From: Caldilineaceae bacterium
Lineage (GTDB): Bacteria > Chloroflexota > Anaerolineae > Caldilineales > Caldilineaceae
Direction: 5' to 3'
Assembly: GCA_014879855.1 (NCBI GenBank)
Contig: JACSRH010000291.1
Location: 1 to 18,818 of the forward strand
Length of the DNA stretch: 18,818 nucleotides
Shown: positions 8,810 through 16,286 of the stretch, piece after piece
How the letters are laid out: each line of letters starts with the position of its first letter
Position numbering within the stretch: position 1 is the first letter of the stretch
Position numbers and translations under genes: made by a program
The notes under the pieces: model-generated
Told to the model about the DNA's origin: nothing
Databases searched by the model: none
Seen by the model: only the letters and a program-made list of their open reading frames with translations

Positions 8810-9066
8810 ACGCACTCTTTGAGATTCTGGCGACGTTGCTCCAAATTTACAGCTACGTCTTGTTGGCGCGCGCGCTGATGAGTTGGATCCCGAACCTTGA
8901 CCCCTACAATCCGATCGTACAGTTTCTATACCAGCTCACGGAACCGGTGCTGGAGCCCGTGCGCCGCCTTATTCCACCGTTGGGCGGGACGATCGACATT
9001 TCCATCATTGTGGTTTTCTTTGCTTTGATGATTTTGCAGCAGATGTTGTACACACTGGCGGCTTAA
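8806..9066 (+). CDS. yggT: YggT/YlmG family membrane protein
   Basis: Small integral membrane protein of 86 aa. One hydrophobic segment lies near residues 5-25 (ILATLLQIYSYVLLARALMSW) and another near 64-84 (IDISIIVVFFALMILQQML). Between them is the family loop with NPIVQFLYQLTEPVLEPVRRLIPP. YggT/YlmG proteins are linked to cell division and nucleoid or thylakoid organisation in other lineages, and to ion or osmotic tolerance in E. coli; the molecular activity is not settled. The ATG overlaps the proC stop (ATGA). Its own TAA overlaps the next gene's ATG (TAATG), so this is a tight operon. The neighbourhood with yggS is conserved across many bacteria. Confidence 0.93.
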
Positions 9067-9464
9067 TGATGCGAAACCAATACTTATCCTTGCCCTTGTT
9101 CATCGTGACAGTTGCCTGGTCTGCGTTAGGGTTGGCAGCTTGCCAGCCGGTGCGTCCCGTGACTGAGCTTCCCGTCGCACCGGCTGCAGCGCCCGCGTTG
9201 GCCGCGGAGGAGCAGGCGATAGCAGAAGCAAGCAGTGCATTTGTAGCGACGGCCCAGGATCTATCGCCCGCGGCATTGCGCGTGGTTTCAGTGGAGGCAG
9301 TTGATTGGCCCGACGCCGCGCTCGGTTGCCCGCAGCCCGACATGGTCTATGCTGCGGTGGTGACATCCGGCTATCGAGTTGTCCTGCAAGCGGCGGACGC
9401 GCAGTACATCGTCCATACCGACAGCCGAGTTGATGGCGAGAAGATCATCTGTCCGGCAGAGTGA
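9066..9464 (+). CDS. small predicted lipoprotein with WPD-ALGCP motif
   Basis: A 132-aa exported lipoprotein of unknown function. Residues 1-25 form a signal sequence ending in the lipobox LAAC, so Cys26 would be lipidated. A Pro/Ala-rich spacer follows, then a small domain with DWPDAALGCPQPDMVYAAVV (about 79-98) and GYRVVLQA. This Trp-Pro-Asp, Leu-Gly-Cys-Pro and Gly-Tyr-Arg arrangement recurs, as I recall, in uncharacterised lipoproteins of Chloroflexota and cyanobacteria. Cys87 and the near-C-terminal Cys129 could form a disulfide. Start ATG 9066 overlaps the yggT TAA; a second ATG follows at 9069. It is part of the yggS operon by overlap, and its role is unknown. Confidence 0.8.
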   Translation: MMRNQYLSLPLFIVTVAWSALGLAACQPVRPVTELPVAPAAAPALAAEEQAIAEASSAFVATAQDLSPAALRVVSVEAVDWPDAALGCPQPDMVYAAVVTSGYRVVLQAADAQYIVHTDSRVDGEKIICPAE

Positions 9465-9476
9465 CAGGCATCTCCT

Positions 9477-9878
9477 ATGTTCTCACCGGCTGAACAGCCT
9501 TTTTATATCTCACGGCGCCGCTTCGAAGAGATCGTGGTCGAAGCCATGGACGAGATTCCCGAAACACTGTGGAATGTGATCGACAATCTGGTGGTGACGG
9601 TCGAAGAATGGCCAACTCGTCGCCAGATGGAGAGCGTCGGCTTGGGTGCAGGCCACACCTTATTAGGTCTATACGAAGGGGTCCCGCTCACCAAACGCAC
9701 CTCCTATTACGGGCTGGCGTCACCCGACAAGATCACCATCTTCCGCGGGCCGATCTTGCAAATCTGCCCGCCCGATGAAGACGCGGTGCGCACACAAATC
9801 CGCAAGACGGTGTTACACGAGATCGCACATCACTTTGGGATCAGCGATGCGCGCCTGGTTGAGCTTGGCGCCTATTAA
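9477..9878 (+). CDS. zincin-like metallopeptidase family protein (minigluzincin type, PF06262)
   Basis: A 133-aa cytoplasmic protein ending in the motif HEIAHHFGISD (His114, Glu115, His118, third ligand probably Asp124). This is the HExxHxxxxxD zinc site of the single-domain possible zinc metallopeptidase family. The rest (FEEIVVEAMDEIPETLWNVIDNLVVTVEEWP, then YEGVPLTKRTSYYG and PDKITIFRGPI) fits that family over its full length. A peptidase role is expected from the motif, but substrates are not known for the family and catalysis has been questioned for some members. It starts 12 bases after the lipoprotein stop with only a weak AGG upstream, so it is probably co-transcribed with the yggS operon. 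The 120 bp after it hold no gene and no clear terminator. Confidence 0.85.
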   Translation: MFSPAEQPFYISRRRFEEIVVEAMDEIPETLWNVIDNLVVTVEEWPTRRQMESVGLGAGHTLLGLYEGVPLTKRTSYYGLASPDKITIFRGPILQICPPDEDAVRTQIRKTVLHEIAHHFGISDARLVELGAY

Positions 9879-9998
9879 AATTTCTTCGACGCAGCGTCAA
9901 AGAGACGCCTGTTCAAACACTTTCTCAGCCTCTGCGTCAATACAGGGAATTCTCAAAGCGCAGCCACTTCTAAAAGGCACTGCGGGAAACCATCGATT

Positions 9999-10877
9999 AT
10001 GAGTAACCATCCAGCTTCAACCGCACCCCTAGAAAATACACCGGCATCGGTGCAGGTCGTGGAGGCGCCAACTGCGGCCCACTACTACGAAATTCTAGAT
10101 CGGGCAGGCAAACGGCGCGCGGGACTGACGGTTATGCTCGACAGCCAACAGCGCGCCACGCGGGCAGAGCTTTGCTACTACGAGCGATACCATGCGCTGG
10201 AGCCTGTGCAAGAGGAGATCTTTGACCAAGCCGTCGAGATCGTCGAAAACAACTATCTTGGCAACGGGCTTAGTTCAGAACTGGCCGTCATCGATGGGAC
10301 GCCGATGGCGCAGGAGATGGTGCGGCACAGCAATCCCGATCCGATCTATCGACCGGATCGGCGGACGCGCGTCTGGCCTTATGCCGCTGGCTACGCCGCC
10401 CTGGTTGTGCTGCTGCTGCTGCTTGGTTTGCTCAACCGGACCCTGTTCCGCCCCACCGTCGCTGTGGATCAAATTGCTGACGCCGTCCCCCTGCTCGTCA
10501 CACAAAGCGACGCGCTGCCTGTCGCGGAGGCGCCTGCCGTGGCCGGCGCGCTGGCCGCGGCGCCGCCAGATGCGCTGCAACCCAATACCAATGGTCTGCC
10601 GGTCAGCGTCAATGCCAACGATGCGCTGGCCGCCGGCATGAAGGCGAGGATCGGCGCGGGGCTGCGCTCCTTCGTGCGTTCAGAGCCAGGGCCGGAAGCT
10701 GGCGAGAAAGTCGGCTTTCTGGAGGATGGCGCCACAGCCACGATTCTGGGCGGCCCTACCTGGTTGCCGGGCGACACCGACACGATCGTCTGGTGGTATG
10801 TGGAAACCGAGGATGGCATCCGCGGTTGGACCCCTGCCAATACCAGCCAGTTGATGCTGCTGGAGCCGGCGGAGTGA
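9999..10877 (+). CDS. single-pass membrane protein with C-terminal SH3b-like domain
   Basis: A 292-aa protein of unknown role. The N-terminal 120 residues are polar and look cytoplasmic. They include a compact domain (HYYEILDRAGKRRAGLTVML, then CYYERYHALEPVQEEIFDQA). A strongly hydrophobic segment at about 126-145 (with VVLLLLLGLL) spans the membrane. Then come an Ala/Pro-rich linker and an SH3b-like domain at about 225-288 (LRSFVRSEPGPEAGEKVGFLEDG, WWYVETEDGIRGWTP), which would sit outside the membrane and may contact the wall. There is no signal peptide, so the orientation is N-in, inferred from RRTR before the membrane segment. Start ATG 9999 has only a weak GGGA about 12 bases upstream. 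It is convergent with the ABC importer operon. Confidence 0.75.
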   Translation: MSNHPASTAPLENTPASVQVVEAPTAAHYYEILDRAGKRRAGLTVMLDSQQRATRAELCYYERYHALEPVQEEIFDQAVEIVENNYLGNGLSSELAVIDGTPMAQEMVRHSNPDPIYRPDRRTRVWPYAAGYAALVVLLLLLGLLNRTLFRPTVAVDQIADAVPLLVTQSDALPVAEAPAVAGALAAAPPDALQPNTNGLPVSVNANDALAAGMKARIGAGLRSFVRSEPGPEAGEKVGFLEDGATATILGGPTWLPGDTDTIVWWYVETEDGIRGWTPANTSQLMLLEPAE

Positions 10878-10956
10878 AACGGGAGATAGGGCGCTTCGGG
10901 ATTATGAAGTGCTGAGTGTGAAGTGTGAAGTTTTTCGTCGCCTCACCTATCCTCAA

Positions 10957-12033
10957 TCACGCGCCGTCCACCACCGACATCTGGGCGCTATCCAGCCAGA
11001 GAGCGATGCGCTCCCCGATTTGAGGCAAACGAACGCGGCCGCGATTGCGAAACTCGAAACGCAAGCGAGATGTTGCTTCGCTCTCGACCGGCTCAACCTC
11101 CAGTTGAAAGACGCTGCCACGAAAGGTGGCGCCAACCACACAACCCGTCAATGGTGTATAGGTCGGCCCCGGCGATTGAACATCGAGCACCGCGGCATCC
11201 GGAGGAATCAAGAGCCGAGCAGTGGGATCGAGTTGTGCAGGGCGGGCGTCCGGCAGTGTAAAGACGCCGGCCGCGGTGCGCACCGTATGCCCCGCGTGCG
11301 CATCAACCGTGATGGGCAACAAATTGCGGAAACCCAGAAACGCCGCGACAAAAGTATTCACGGGACGCCGGTAGAGCTGCGGCGGCGCATCCACCTGCTC
11401 GATGCGTCCGGCGCGCATCACGGCGATACGGTCGGCCAGAGCAAACGCTTCCTCCTGGTCGTGCGTCACGAAGAGCGTGGTCACATGCAGCGCTTTCAAG
11501 ATGCGACGCAACTCCGACACCAGTTCTTCGCGCAACAAACGATCCAGATTGGCGACCGGCTCGTCGAGCAGCAGCAGCAAGGGATTGGGCGCCAGCGTAC
11601 GCGCCAGCGCCACGCGTTGTTGTTCGCCGCCGCTCAGGTCATCCACGGCGCGGGCGGCGTACTCCGTGAGGTTGACGAGCGCCAGCATTTCAGCCACGCG
11701 CGCGCGCCGCTGCGCCGGGGGCATCCCCTGCATCCGCAGGCCGTACTCCACATTAGCCGCGACATCGAGATGCGGAAAGAGCGCGTAATCCTGAAACATC
11801 AATCCGATGCCGCGGCGATGCGCGGGCAGATTGCCGATCTCGACGCCTTCCAGTCGCACCTGGCCGTGGTCGGCGCGCTCCAGCCCGGCGATGATGCGCA
11901 GCAATGTGCTCTTGCCGCAGCCGCTCGGCCCCAACAGACAGACAATCTCCTCACGCGCCAGCGCCAGCGACACACCTTGCAACACCGCTTTATCAGGTGT
12001 AAATCGTTTGTGGATATCCACCACTTCCAGCAT
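10957..12033 (-). CDS. ABC transporter ATPase with C-terminal TOBE domain, thiamine-type importer
   Basis: ATP-hydrolysing subunit of the importer, peripheral on the inner membrane, 358 aa. Walker A is GPSGCGKST (35-43), the Q-loop MFQDYALFP (about 79-87), the signature LSGGEQQR (133-140), Walker B LLLLLDEP (152-159) and the switch histidine in VTHDQEEA. Residues about 240-358 form a TOBE-like regulatory tail (VRLPQIGERIALWLD). E. coli ThiQ is about 230 aa and lacks this tail, so this subunit resembles PotA/FbpC-type ATPases and may not be a strict ThiQ orthologue. The ATG shares one base with the permease stop (TGATG), which implies translational coupling. The frame stays open upstream through the permease gene, but that extension is shadow. 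It is the last gene of the TPP-riboswitch operon. Confidence 0.92.
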   Translation of the reverse strand: MLEVVDIHKRFTPDKAVLQGVSLALAREEIVCLLGPSGCGKSTLLRIIAGLERADHGQVRLEGVEIGNLPAHRRGIGLMFQDYALFPHLDVAANVEYGLRMQGMPPAQRRARVAEMLALVNLTEYAARAVDDLSGGEQQRVALARTLAPNPLLLLLDEPVANLDRLLREELVSELRRILKALHVTTLFVTHDQEEAFALADRIAVMRAGRIEQVDAPPQLYRRPVNTFVAAFLGFRNLLPITVDAHAGHTVRTAAGVFTLPDARPAQLDPTARLLIPPDAAVLDVQSPGPTYTPLTGCVVGATFRGSVFQLEVEPVESEATSRLRFEFRNRGRVRLPQIGERIALWLDSAQMSVVDGA

Positions 12034-13685
12034 CAGAACTCCTCCTCGCCGGGCAGGCGAAAGCGCTCGATAGCGATCAGCGCGGCCGCGGTGACAGCCA
12101 TCAGGATCGTGCTCATCGCCAGCGCCTGGCCGTAGTGGATAAGGCCAGGACGGCTGAGCGCCTGATAGATGACCATCGGCATGGTCGGCCGGTCGGGACG
12201 CGCGATCAGCAACGTGGCGCCGAACTCGCCGAGGCTGATGGCAAAGGCAAAGGCCGCGCTGATCAGCCCGGCGCGCAGCAAGAGCGGCGCGTCGACCGTC
12301 CACCAGCTTTGCAGCGGGCCCGCGCCCAGCGTAGCCGCGGCCTCGCGCAGCCGGCGATCCAACGCACGCAACGCGGGCAGGAAAGTGCGCACGACAAAAG
12401 GTAAAGCGATCAGCGAATGCGCAATCGGCGCCAGCCAGGGCGAAGCGCGCAGCGGCCCCATCGCCACAATGTACCCAAAGCCCAGCGTCACCGCCGACGT
12501 GCCGAGCGGCAGCAGCAGCAGCGGGTCGAAGATCGCGGCCCAGCGCGAGCGCGGCTGCGCCAGCATATACGCGCCGATCACGCCCAGCGGCAGGCTGATA
12601 GCCAGCGTCGCCAGCGCATAGAGCAGCGAGTTGGCAATGGCCGTCACTGGCGGCGCAAAGAAAGCGCTTTGCCGGGGATTCTCGCCCAGCGCCTGATAGT
12701 AGAGCAACGTCGGGCCCTGGTCCCCCAGGGTAAAGCTGCGCACCACCAGCGCAACGAGCGGCATCAACAAGCCGACGCCGGTGACAAACAGCGCCCCGGC
12801 CACCAATGTCCATTGCCGCCAGTTGGCCGGGACGCGGCTGAGACCTCGCTGTCTCTGTCGCAGCGAGCGGCTGAGGCGCGCCTGCATCCGCGTGTAGATG
12901 ACCATGACAGTAAAGGTCAGCAGCAGTTGTACGATGCTCAGAAAGGCAGCCAGCGGCAGGTTGAAGTAGCTGACGGCCTGCCGGTAGATCTCGACCTCGA
13001 TGGTGGCAAAGCGCAGCCCCCCCAGGATCAGGACAACGCCAAAGCTGGTGAAACAGAAGAGAAAGACCAGCAAACCCGCGGCCGTGATGCTTGGCAGCAA
13101 CAGCGGCAGCGTTACGGTGCGGAAGACCTGCCACGGCGCCGCGCCCAGCATGGCCGCGGACTCGTTGAACTGGGGGCCGAGGTTGCCCCAAAAGCCGCCG
13201 ACCGTGCGAATGATGATGGCAATATTGTAAAAGACGTGGACGATGAGGATGAGCCAGATCGTCTGCTCAAGCTGGATGGGCGGCGCGTCCAGGACAAGGA
13301 GCGCCTGCAGCCCGGTGTTGAGCACGCCGTTGCGCCCGATCAGCGCCATAAACGCCGTCGCAACCACCACCGTCGGCATGACGAACGGGATGGTCAGCAG
13401 CGCGTGCAAAATGCTCTTGCCGGGAAAGTCGAAGCGCGCAAAGATATAGGCTAGCGGCAGACCGGCGATCACCGTCAGCACGGTGGAGAGCGCCGCCTGC
13501 CACGTTGTGAACCAGAGCAGGCTCCAGAAGGTGGGCGAAACAAGTGTGGCGACTGCCTGTGCGCCCACTTCAGGCCGCGGCCCGCTAAAGCTGACGCGGA
13601 AGATCGCCAGCAGCGGGTAGACGTAGAAGAGCGCCAGAAATAGCATGGGCAGCGCAAAGAGCGCCACGGTCAGAAAACGTCGCAA
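12033..13685 (-). CDS. thiP: fused double ABC permease, ThiP type
   Basis: Integral membrane subunit of the importer; about 550 aa with two consecutive permease halves, as in ThiP and FbpB. Each half has its ATPase-contacting EAA-type loop. The first contains ESAAMLGAAPWQVFRTVTLP and the second EAAATLGAGPLQSWWTV. Hydrophobic segments occur throughout, starting with TVALFALPMLFLALFYVY. I set the start at TTG 13685 because AGGAG lies eight bases upstream (13698-13694). GTG 13706 is in frame with seven more residues but has no ribosome site. Repeat copy B separates it from the binding-protein gene, and the downstream ATPase overlaps it by one base. Thiamine specificity is inferred from the riboswitch at the operon head; iron or other permeases share this fused layout. 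Confidence 0.88.
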   Translation of the reverse strand: MRRFLTVALFALPMLFLALFYVYPLLAIFRVSFSGPRPEVGAQAVATLVSPTFWSLLWFTTWQAALSTVLTVIAGLPLAYIFARFDFPGKSILHALLTIPFVMPTVVVATAFMALIGRNGVLNTGLQALLVLDAPPIQLEQTIWLILIVHVFYNIAIIIRTVGGFWGNLGPQFNESAAMLGAAPWQVFRTVTLPLLLPSITAAGLLVFLFCFTSFGVVLILGGLRFATIEVEIYRQAVSYFNLPLAAFLSIVQLLLTFTVMVIYTRMQARLSRSLRQRQRGLSRVPANWRQWTLVAGALFVTGVGLLMPLVALVVRSFTLGDQGPTLLYYQALGENPRQSAFFAPPVTAIANSLLYALATLAISLPLGVIGAYMLAQPRSRWAAIFDPLLLLPLGTSAVTLGFGYIVAMGPLRASPWLAPIAHSLIALPFVVRTFLPALRALDRRLREAAATLGAGPLQSWWTVDAPLLLRAGLISAAFAFAISLGEFGATLLIARPDRPTMPMVIYQALSRPGLIHYGQALAMSTILMAVTAAALIAIERFRLPGEEEF

Positions 13686-13714
13686 AAATATCGCTCCTAT
13701 GCGCACATAAGGAT

Positions 13715-13810
13715 AATAGCACGCGAATGACGCGGGTTTGGCGGATCAGCACGGATCAAACTTCAGGAAGATCCGCGAGAATCCGCCCGATCCGCGTCAT
13801 CCGCGTGCTA
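13715..13810. repeat. REP-like palindromic repeat, copy B (between thiB and thiP)
   Basis: A 96-bp imperfect palindrome, AATAGCACGCGAATGACGCG at the left and CCGCGTCATCCGCGTGCTA at the right, closely similar to copy A. Its right end contains the thiB stop codon (TAG at 13810-13808), and it fills most of the thiB-thiP gap. In the operon mRNA it could fold into a long hairpin, the position classically occupied by REP elements between binding-protein and permease genes. Confidence 0.8.
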
Positions 13811-14947
13811 GCGCGTCATCACCTCAGCCCAGGCCTGCACCCAGCGTTCGCGATTCGCTTCGATGGCGGCCGGGTCGAACAGGACCGGGTCAGCGGGCGC
13901 CTGGGCGAACTGCGTAAACAGGTCGGGCAGGGGAGCGTTGGGATTGGCCGGGTAGACGAACATCTGCAACGGAATGTCGGACTGGAACTGTTCGCCGAGC
14001 ATGAAGTCGACGAAGTCTCTGGCCAGCTCCGGCTGGGACGCGCCTGCGAGCACGCCAACAAATTCGACCTGGCGAAACGCGCTGCCCGGCAACGCGAGAT
14101 TGACGCTGGCCGGCGCGGTGCGTCCATCGGTGGCATAGACGACGTCGGCCGGCGGGCTGGTGGAATAGCTGACGACCAGCGGTCGGTCGCCGGCGCCGCC
14201 CGACCCAACGGTGAAGTGCTCGAAGTATGCTTCACTCCAACCGTCCGTCACCAGCACATCGTTCGCCCTGAGCGCCCGCCAGAAGTCGAGATATCCCTCC
14301 TCGCCAAAAGAATCGATCGTCGCCAGCAGAAAAGCGAGGCCGGGCGACGAGCTGGCCGGATTGGGCGCGACGAACAGCCCCCGGTAGGCGGGATCAGCCA
14401 GATCGTCCAGCGTCTGCGGCAGCGGAATGCCTGCCGCCTCAAACCAGGCGGCATCGGCGTTCAGATTGACAAAACCATAATCGACGGGCAGCAGTCGAGA
14501 TTCCGCATCGAGTTTGAGTTCGTCCGGGATCTGCGCCAACTGGGGCGAAACATAGGATTCGAAGACATCAGCGGCCAGGGCGCGGCTCAGGAACGTGTTG
14601 TCGACGCCGAAAAAGAGATCGGCTAACGGCGCGTCTTTGCTGAGGATGATCTTGTTGAGCGCCTCGCCCGCGTCGCCAAGCGTCAGCACCTGCACCTGCG
14701 CGTTGTGTTCCGCCTCGAACGCAGCCAGCACCTCCTCGCCGATCGCAAACGAGTCGTGCGTCGCCAGCACGAGCGTAGCTGGCGCCTGCTGCACAGAGGG
14801 GCGAGCCGGCGTCACTTGACACGCCGCCACGAGCATGACAGCCATCGCGACGCTGACCAGCAGCGGAAACTTACCGCGCCCTACGCTGATCCTCGCCCTT
14901 CGTCCCTCGCGCCTCGTCATGCCACAATCCCCGCGTTGCGCCTGCAT
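13808..14947 (-). CDS. thiB: ABC transporter substrate-binding lipoprotein, thiamine-binding (ThiB) type
   Basis: Extracytoplasmic solute-binding protein, 379 aa. The N-terminal region has basic residues, a hydrophobic stretch (LLVSVAMAVMLVAAC) and lipobox Cys43, so it should be lipid-anchored. After a linker, TLVLATHDSFAIGEEVLAAF starts the binding fold as in ThiB proteins. LADLFFGVDNTFLSRAL follows, close to the ThiB ADVVLGLDNN block. DYGFVNLNADAAWFEAAGIP and PNPASSSPGLAFLLATI are also typical of this ThiB/iron-binding superfamily. ATG 14947 has GGAGGGG just upstream. ATG 14920 (MTRREG) is an alternative that gives a more typical signal length. The stop TAG lies inside repeat copy B. It is the first gene after the TPP riboswitch, which makes thiamine, its phosphates or a pyrimidine precursor the likely ligand. 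Confidence 0.9.
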   Translation of the reverse strand: MQAQRGDCGMTRREGRRARISVGRGKFPLLVSVAMAVMLVAACQVTPARPSVQQAPATLVLATHDSFAIGEEVLAAFEAEHNAQVQVLTLGDAGEALNKIILSKDAPLADLFFGVDNTFLSRALAADVFESYVSPQLAQIPDELKLDAESRLLPVDYGFVNLNADAAWFEAAGIPLPQTLDDLADPAYRGLFVAPNPASSSPGLAFLLATIDSFGEEGYLDFWRALRANDVLVTDGWSEAYFEHFTVGSGGAGDRPLVVSYSTSPPADVVYATDGRTAPASVNLALPGSAFRQVEFVGVLAGASQPELARDFVDFMLGEQFQSDIPLQMFVYPANPNAPLPDLFTQFAQAPADPVLFDPAAIEANRERWVQAWAEVMTR

Positions 14948-14965
14948 ACTCCCCTCCTTAGAAAC

Positions 14966-15008
14966 AAAAAAGCCTCACCGTTTGTGGTAAAGCCAGCGGG
15001 GTGAAGGC
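14966..15008 (-). terminator. riboswitch-controlled intrinsic terminator
   Basis: On the minus strand GCCTTCACC (15008-15000) pairs with GGTGAGGC (14979-14972) apart from one bulged T. Six T residues follow directly (14971-14966), and the thiB ribosome site comes next. The loop holds CGCTGGCTTTACC (14998-14986), complementary in 12 of 13 positions to GGTAATGCCAGCG of the riboswitch core (15051-15039). That gives a mutually exclusive antiterminator. Confidence 0.85.
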
Positions 15009-15027
15009 GGGTCGAAACACCGCATCA

Positions 15028-15124
15028 TCTTATCCCTACGCTGGCATTACCCAGATCAGGTTCCGTGGGTCGATGGCAATGCGGCCACCCTCTCAGCCCG
15101 GCGCTCCGAGCTCCCCGTTGTCCA
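15028..15124 (-). ncRNA. TPP riboswitch (thi-box)
   Basis: Read on the minus strand, the region contains all conserved THI-box blocks in order: GGGGAGC, GGCTGAGAGGG, ACCTGATCTGGGTAATGCC and AGCGTAGGGATAAG. The spacing and total length (about 95 nt) match bacterial TPP aptamers. CTGAGA is the pyrimidine-sensing part, and CCTGATCTGG with GTAATGCCAGCGTAGGGA is the pyrophosphate-sensing and closing part. It lies between a promoter and a terminator in front of thiB. TPP binding should favour the terminator and switch off the importer. Confidence 0.97.
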
Positions 15125-15135
15125 ATCAGGGCATG

Positions 15136-15164
15136 AGTGTATCATCGCTGGCGGCGGAATCCAA
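15136..15164 (-). promoter_or_regulatory. promoter of the TPP-riboswitch / thiB operon
   Basis: On the minus strand TTGGAT (15164-15159) and TACACT (15141-15136) are spaced by 17 bp. The predicted start near 15129 falls immediately before the aptamer, as expected for a riboswitch leader. Confidence 0.55.
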
Positions 15165-15206
15165 ACCAGGGCGTGTGTGGCCTCCTGCCGGACTTATGGG
15201 CGCACA

Positions 15207-15235
15207 TTCTCATCCGCGGCTTGGTAAGGTAGAAT
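15207..15235 (+). promoter_or_regulatory. candidate promoter of the CBM9-like gene
   Basis: TTCTCA (15207-15212) and TAGAAT (15230-15235) have a 17-bp spacer. A second candidate is TACACT at 15260-15265 with TTGCAG at 15235-15240 (19 bp). Either would give a short leader with AAGGAG at 15286-15291. This region is divergent from the riboswitch promoter. Confidence 0.35.
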
Positions 15236-15296
15236 TGCAGTATCTCACGAATTCCACGCTACACTATCCATTTTCTGCAGACGCCAAGGAGACGCC

Positions 15297-16103
15297 ATGC
15301 ACAGCCCATATCTTTGCCACAAGATCGATGCGATGATGCCGATGGATGGCAGATTGAACCATCCAGTATGGCAGAAGGCCCCCAAAACGCGACGCTTTGT
15401 CGATGTGATCGGCGGCAACCCCGGCCTTTATGACACCAAAGCCGCGCTGGTGTACGACGACGAAGCGCTTTACATTGGCTTCTGGTGCGAAGAGCCTTTC
15501 CCCCACGCCACCATTACCGAGCGAGACGGGCTGTTGTGGTTTGAAAATGATCTCGAAGTTTTTATCGATGGCGGCGACAGCTATTATGAATTTCAGTTGA
15601 GCGCGTTAAACACCATCTATGAAGTGTTTTACATTTGGCAGGATGTGTACGCGCAGAACGGCTGGCATCAAAAAGCTGAATTTGAAATTTTATCCAACCA
15701 CGCGTTGACCTTTGGCGGCAACCATGACCGCACCGGCCATTACTTCTGGCGTGGGTCGCATCCCCGCGGCAATCGGTGGGTCTATCGGAATTGGGATTTC
15801 CCCGGATTGCAGAGTTTCGTCCATATCGACGGTGTATTGAACGACCCTGCTCACGTCAGCAAAGGCTGGACCGCCATGATTGTGCTGCCATGGGCTGGCA
15901 TGAAGGAGCTGGCGGGGGAACGCGCAACGCCGCCCGCCGAAGACGATGTTTGGCGCTTCTTTCTAGGGCGCTACGAAATGCTGCCGATCAATGGCGAGCA
16001 GGTGAGCGTGGGCTGGGCGCTGGATCCCATTGGCACGAACGACAATCATTACCCGGAGAAATTCAGTACAATCCAGTTTACTCAAAGATTGTTAGAAGTG
16101 TAG
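15297..16103 (+). CDS. CBM9-like (carbohydrate-binding family 9-like) protein
   Basis: A 268-aa protein that appears to be a single family-9-like sugar-binding module. Diagnostic blocks are LNHPVWQKAP (20-29), TKAALVYDDEALYIGFWCEEP (47-67), ENDLEVFIDGGDSYYEFQLSA (83-103), WTAMIVLPWAGM and WRFFLGRYE. It lacks a signal peptide, a membrane segment and any catalytic domain, so it would act in the cytoplasm unless exported by another route. Similar stand-alone proteins occur widely, often as uncharacterised sugar-binding-like proteins, and their ligands are unknown. AAGGAG five bases before ATG 15297 makes the start secure. It is divergent from the thiamine importer and followed by 186 bp before the IS630 element. 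A short TGCACC/GGTGCA hairpin (16127-16141) lies behind the stop. Confidence 0.8.
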   Translation: MHSPYLCHKIDAMMPMDGRLNHPVWQKAPKTRRFVDVIGGNPGLYDTKAALVYDDEALYIGFWCEEPFPHATITERDGLLWFENDLEVFIDGGDSYYEFQLSALNTIYEVFYIWQDVYAQNGWHQKAEFEILSNHALTFGGNHDRTGHYFWRGSHPRGNRWVYRNWDFPGLQSFVHIDGVLNDPAHVSKGWTAMIVLPWAGMKELAGERATPPAEDDVWRFFLGRYEMLPINGEQVSVGWALDPIGTNDNHYPEKFSTIQFTQRLLEV

Positions 16104-16126
16104 TTTTAGTTTCAGCATGGAGCGCC

Positions 16127-16141
16127 TGCACCACAGGTGCA
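16127..16141 (+). other. short inverted repeat after the CBM9-like gene
   Basis: TGCACC and GGTGCA are separated by ACA, forming a six-bp stem 23 bases after the stop codon. There is no T-tract, so terminator function is doubtful. Confidence 0.3.
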
Positions 16142-16194
16142 ATTCTCTTGAATCGCCGTGACGCAATGTCCCTGCCTTGACAGAAAATTGGTGT

Positions 16195-16223
16195 ATGGCA
16201 AATAGCAATATTTGTTGTAGAAT
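16195..16223 (+). promoter_or_regulatory. weak candidate promoter pointing into the IS element
   Basis: ATGGCA (16195-16200) and TAGAAT (16218-16223) have a 17-bp spacer in an AT-rich patch. It would transcribe antisense to the decayed transposase and, before the IS arrived, antisense to the amidase 3' end. No gene follows it on this strand. Confidence 0.25.
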
Positions 16224-16286
16224 GAACAATAGCAGTACAGCGGCGTCTCCTGCCTGCCGCCTGCTACAGCGCCAATCTACTGACCT

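Noticed and set aside
9879..9998. GACGC/GCGTC half-sites in the gap after the zincin gene
   Set aside because: Stems are five bases or shorter and irregularly spaced; no terminator or operator can be supported.
10890..10935. Short direct repeats (GTGAAGTGTGAAG) between the SH3b gene and the ABC operon
   Set aside because: Too short and degenerate to name; no hairpin or terminator could be supported in this convergent gap.
10909..12135. 408-aa open frame on the plus strand
   Set aside because: Antisense to the ABC ATPase gene, whose Walker and signature motifs establish the minus strand as coding.
12034..13191. N-terminal extension of the ABC ATPase frame through the permease gene (744 aa in total)
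   Set aside because: The extension is out of frame with thiP and low-complexity. The ATPase starts at ATG 12033, where the family begins.
12417..13454. 345-aa open frame on the plus strand
   Set aside because: It lies antisense to thiP, is Arg/Gln/His-rich, has no recognisable domain, and is a high-GC shadow frame.
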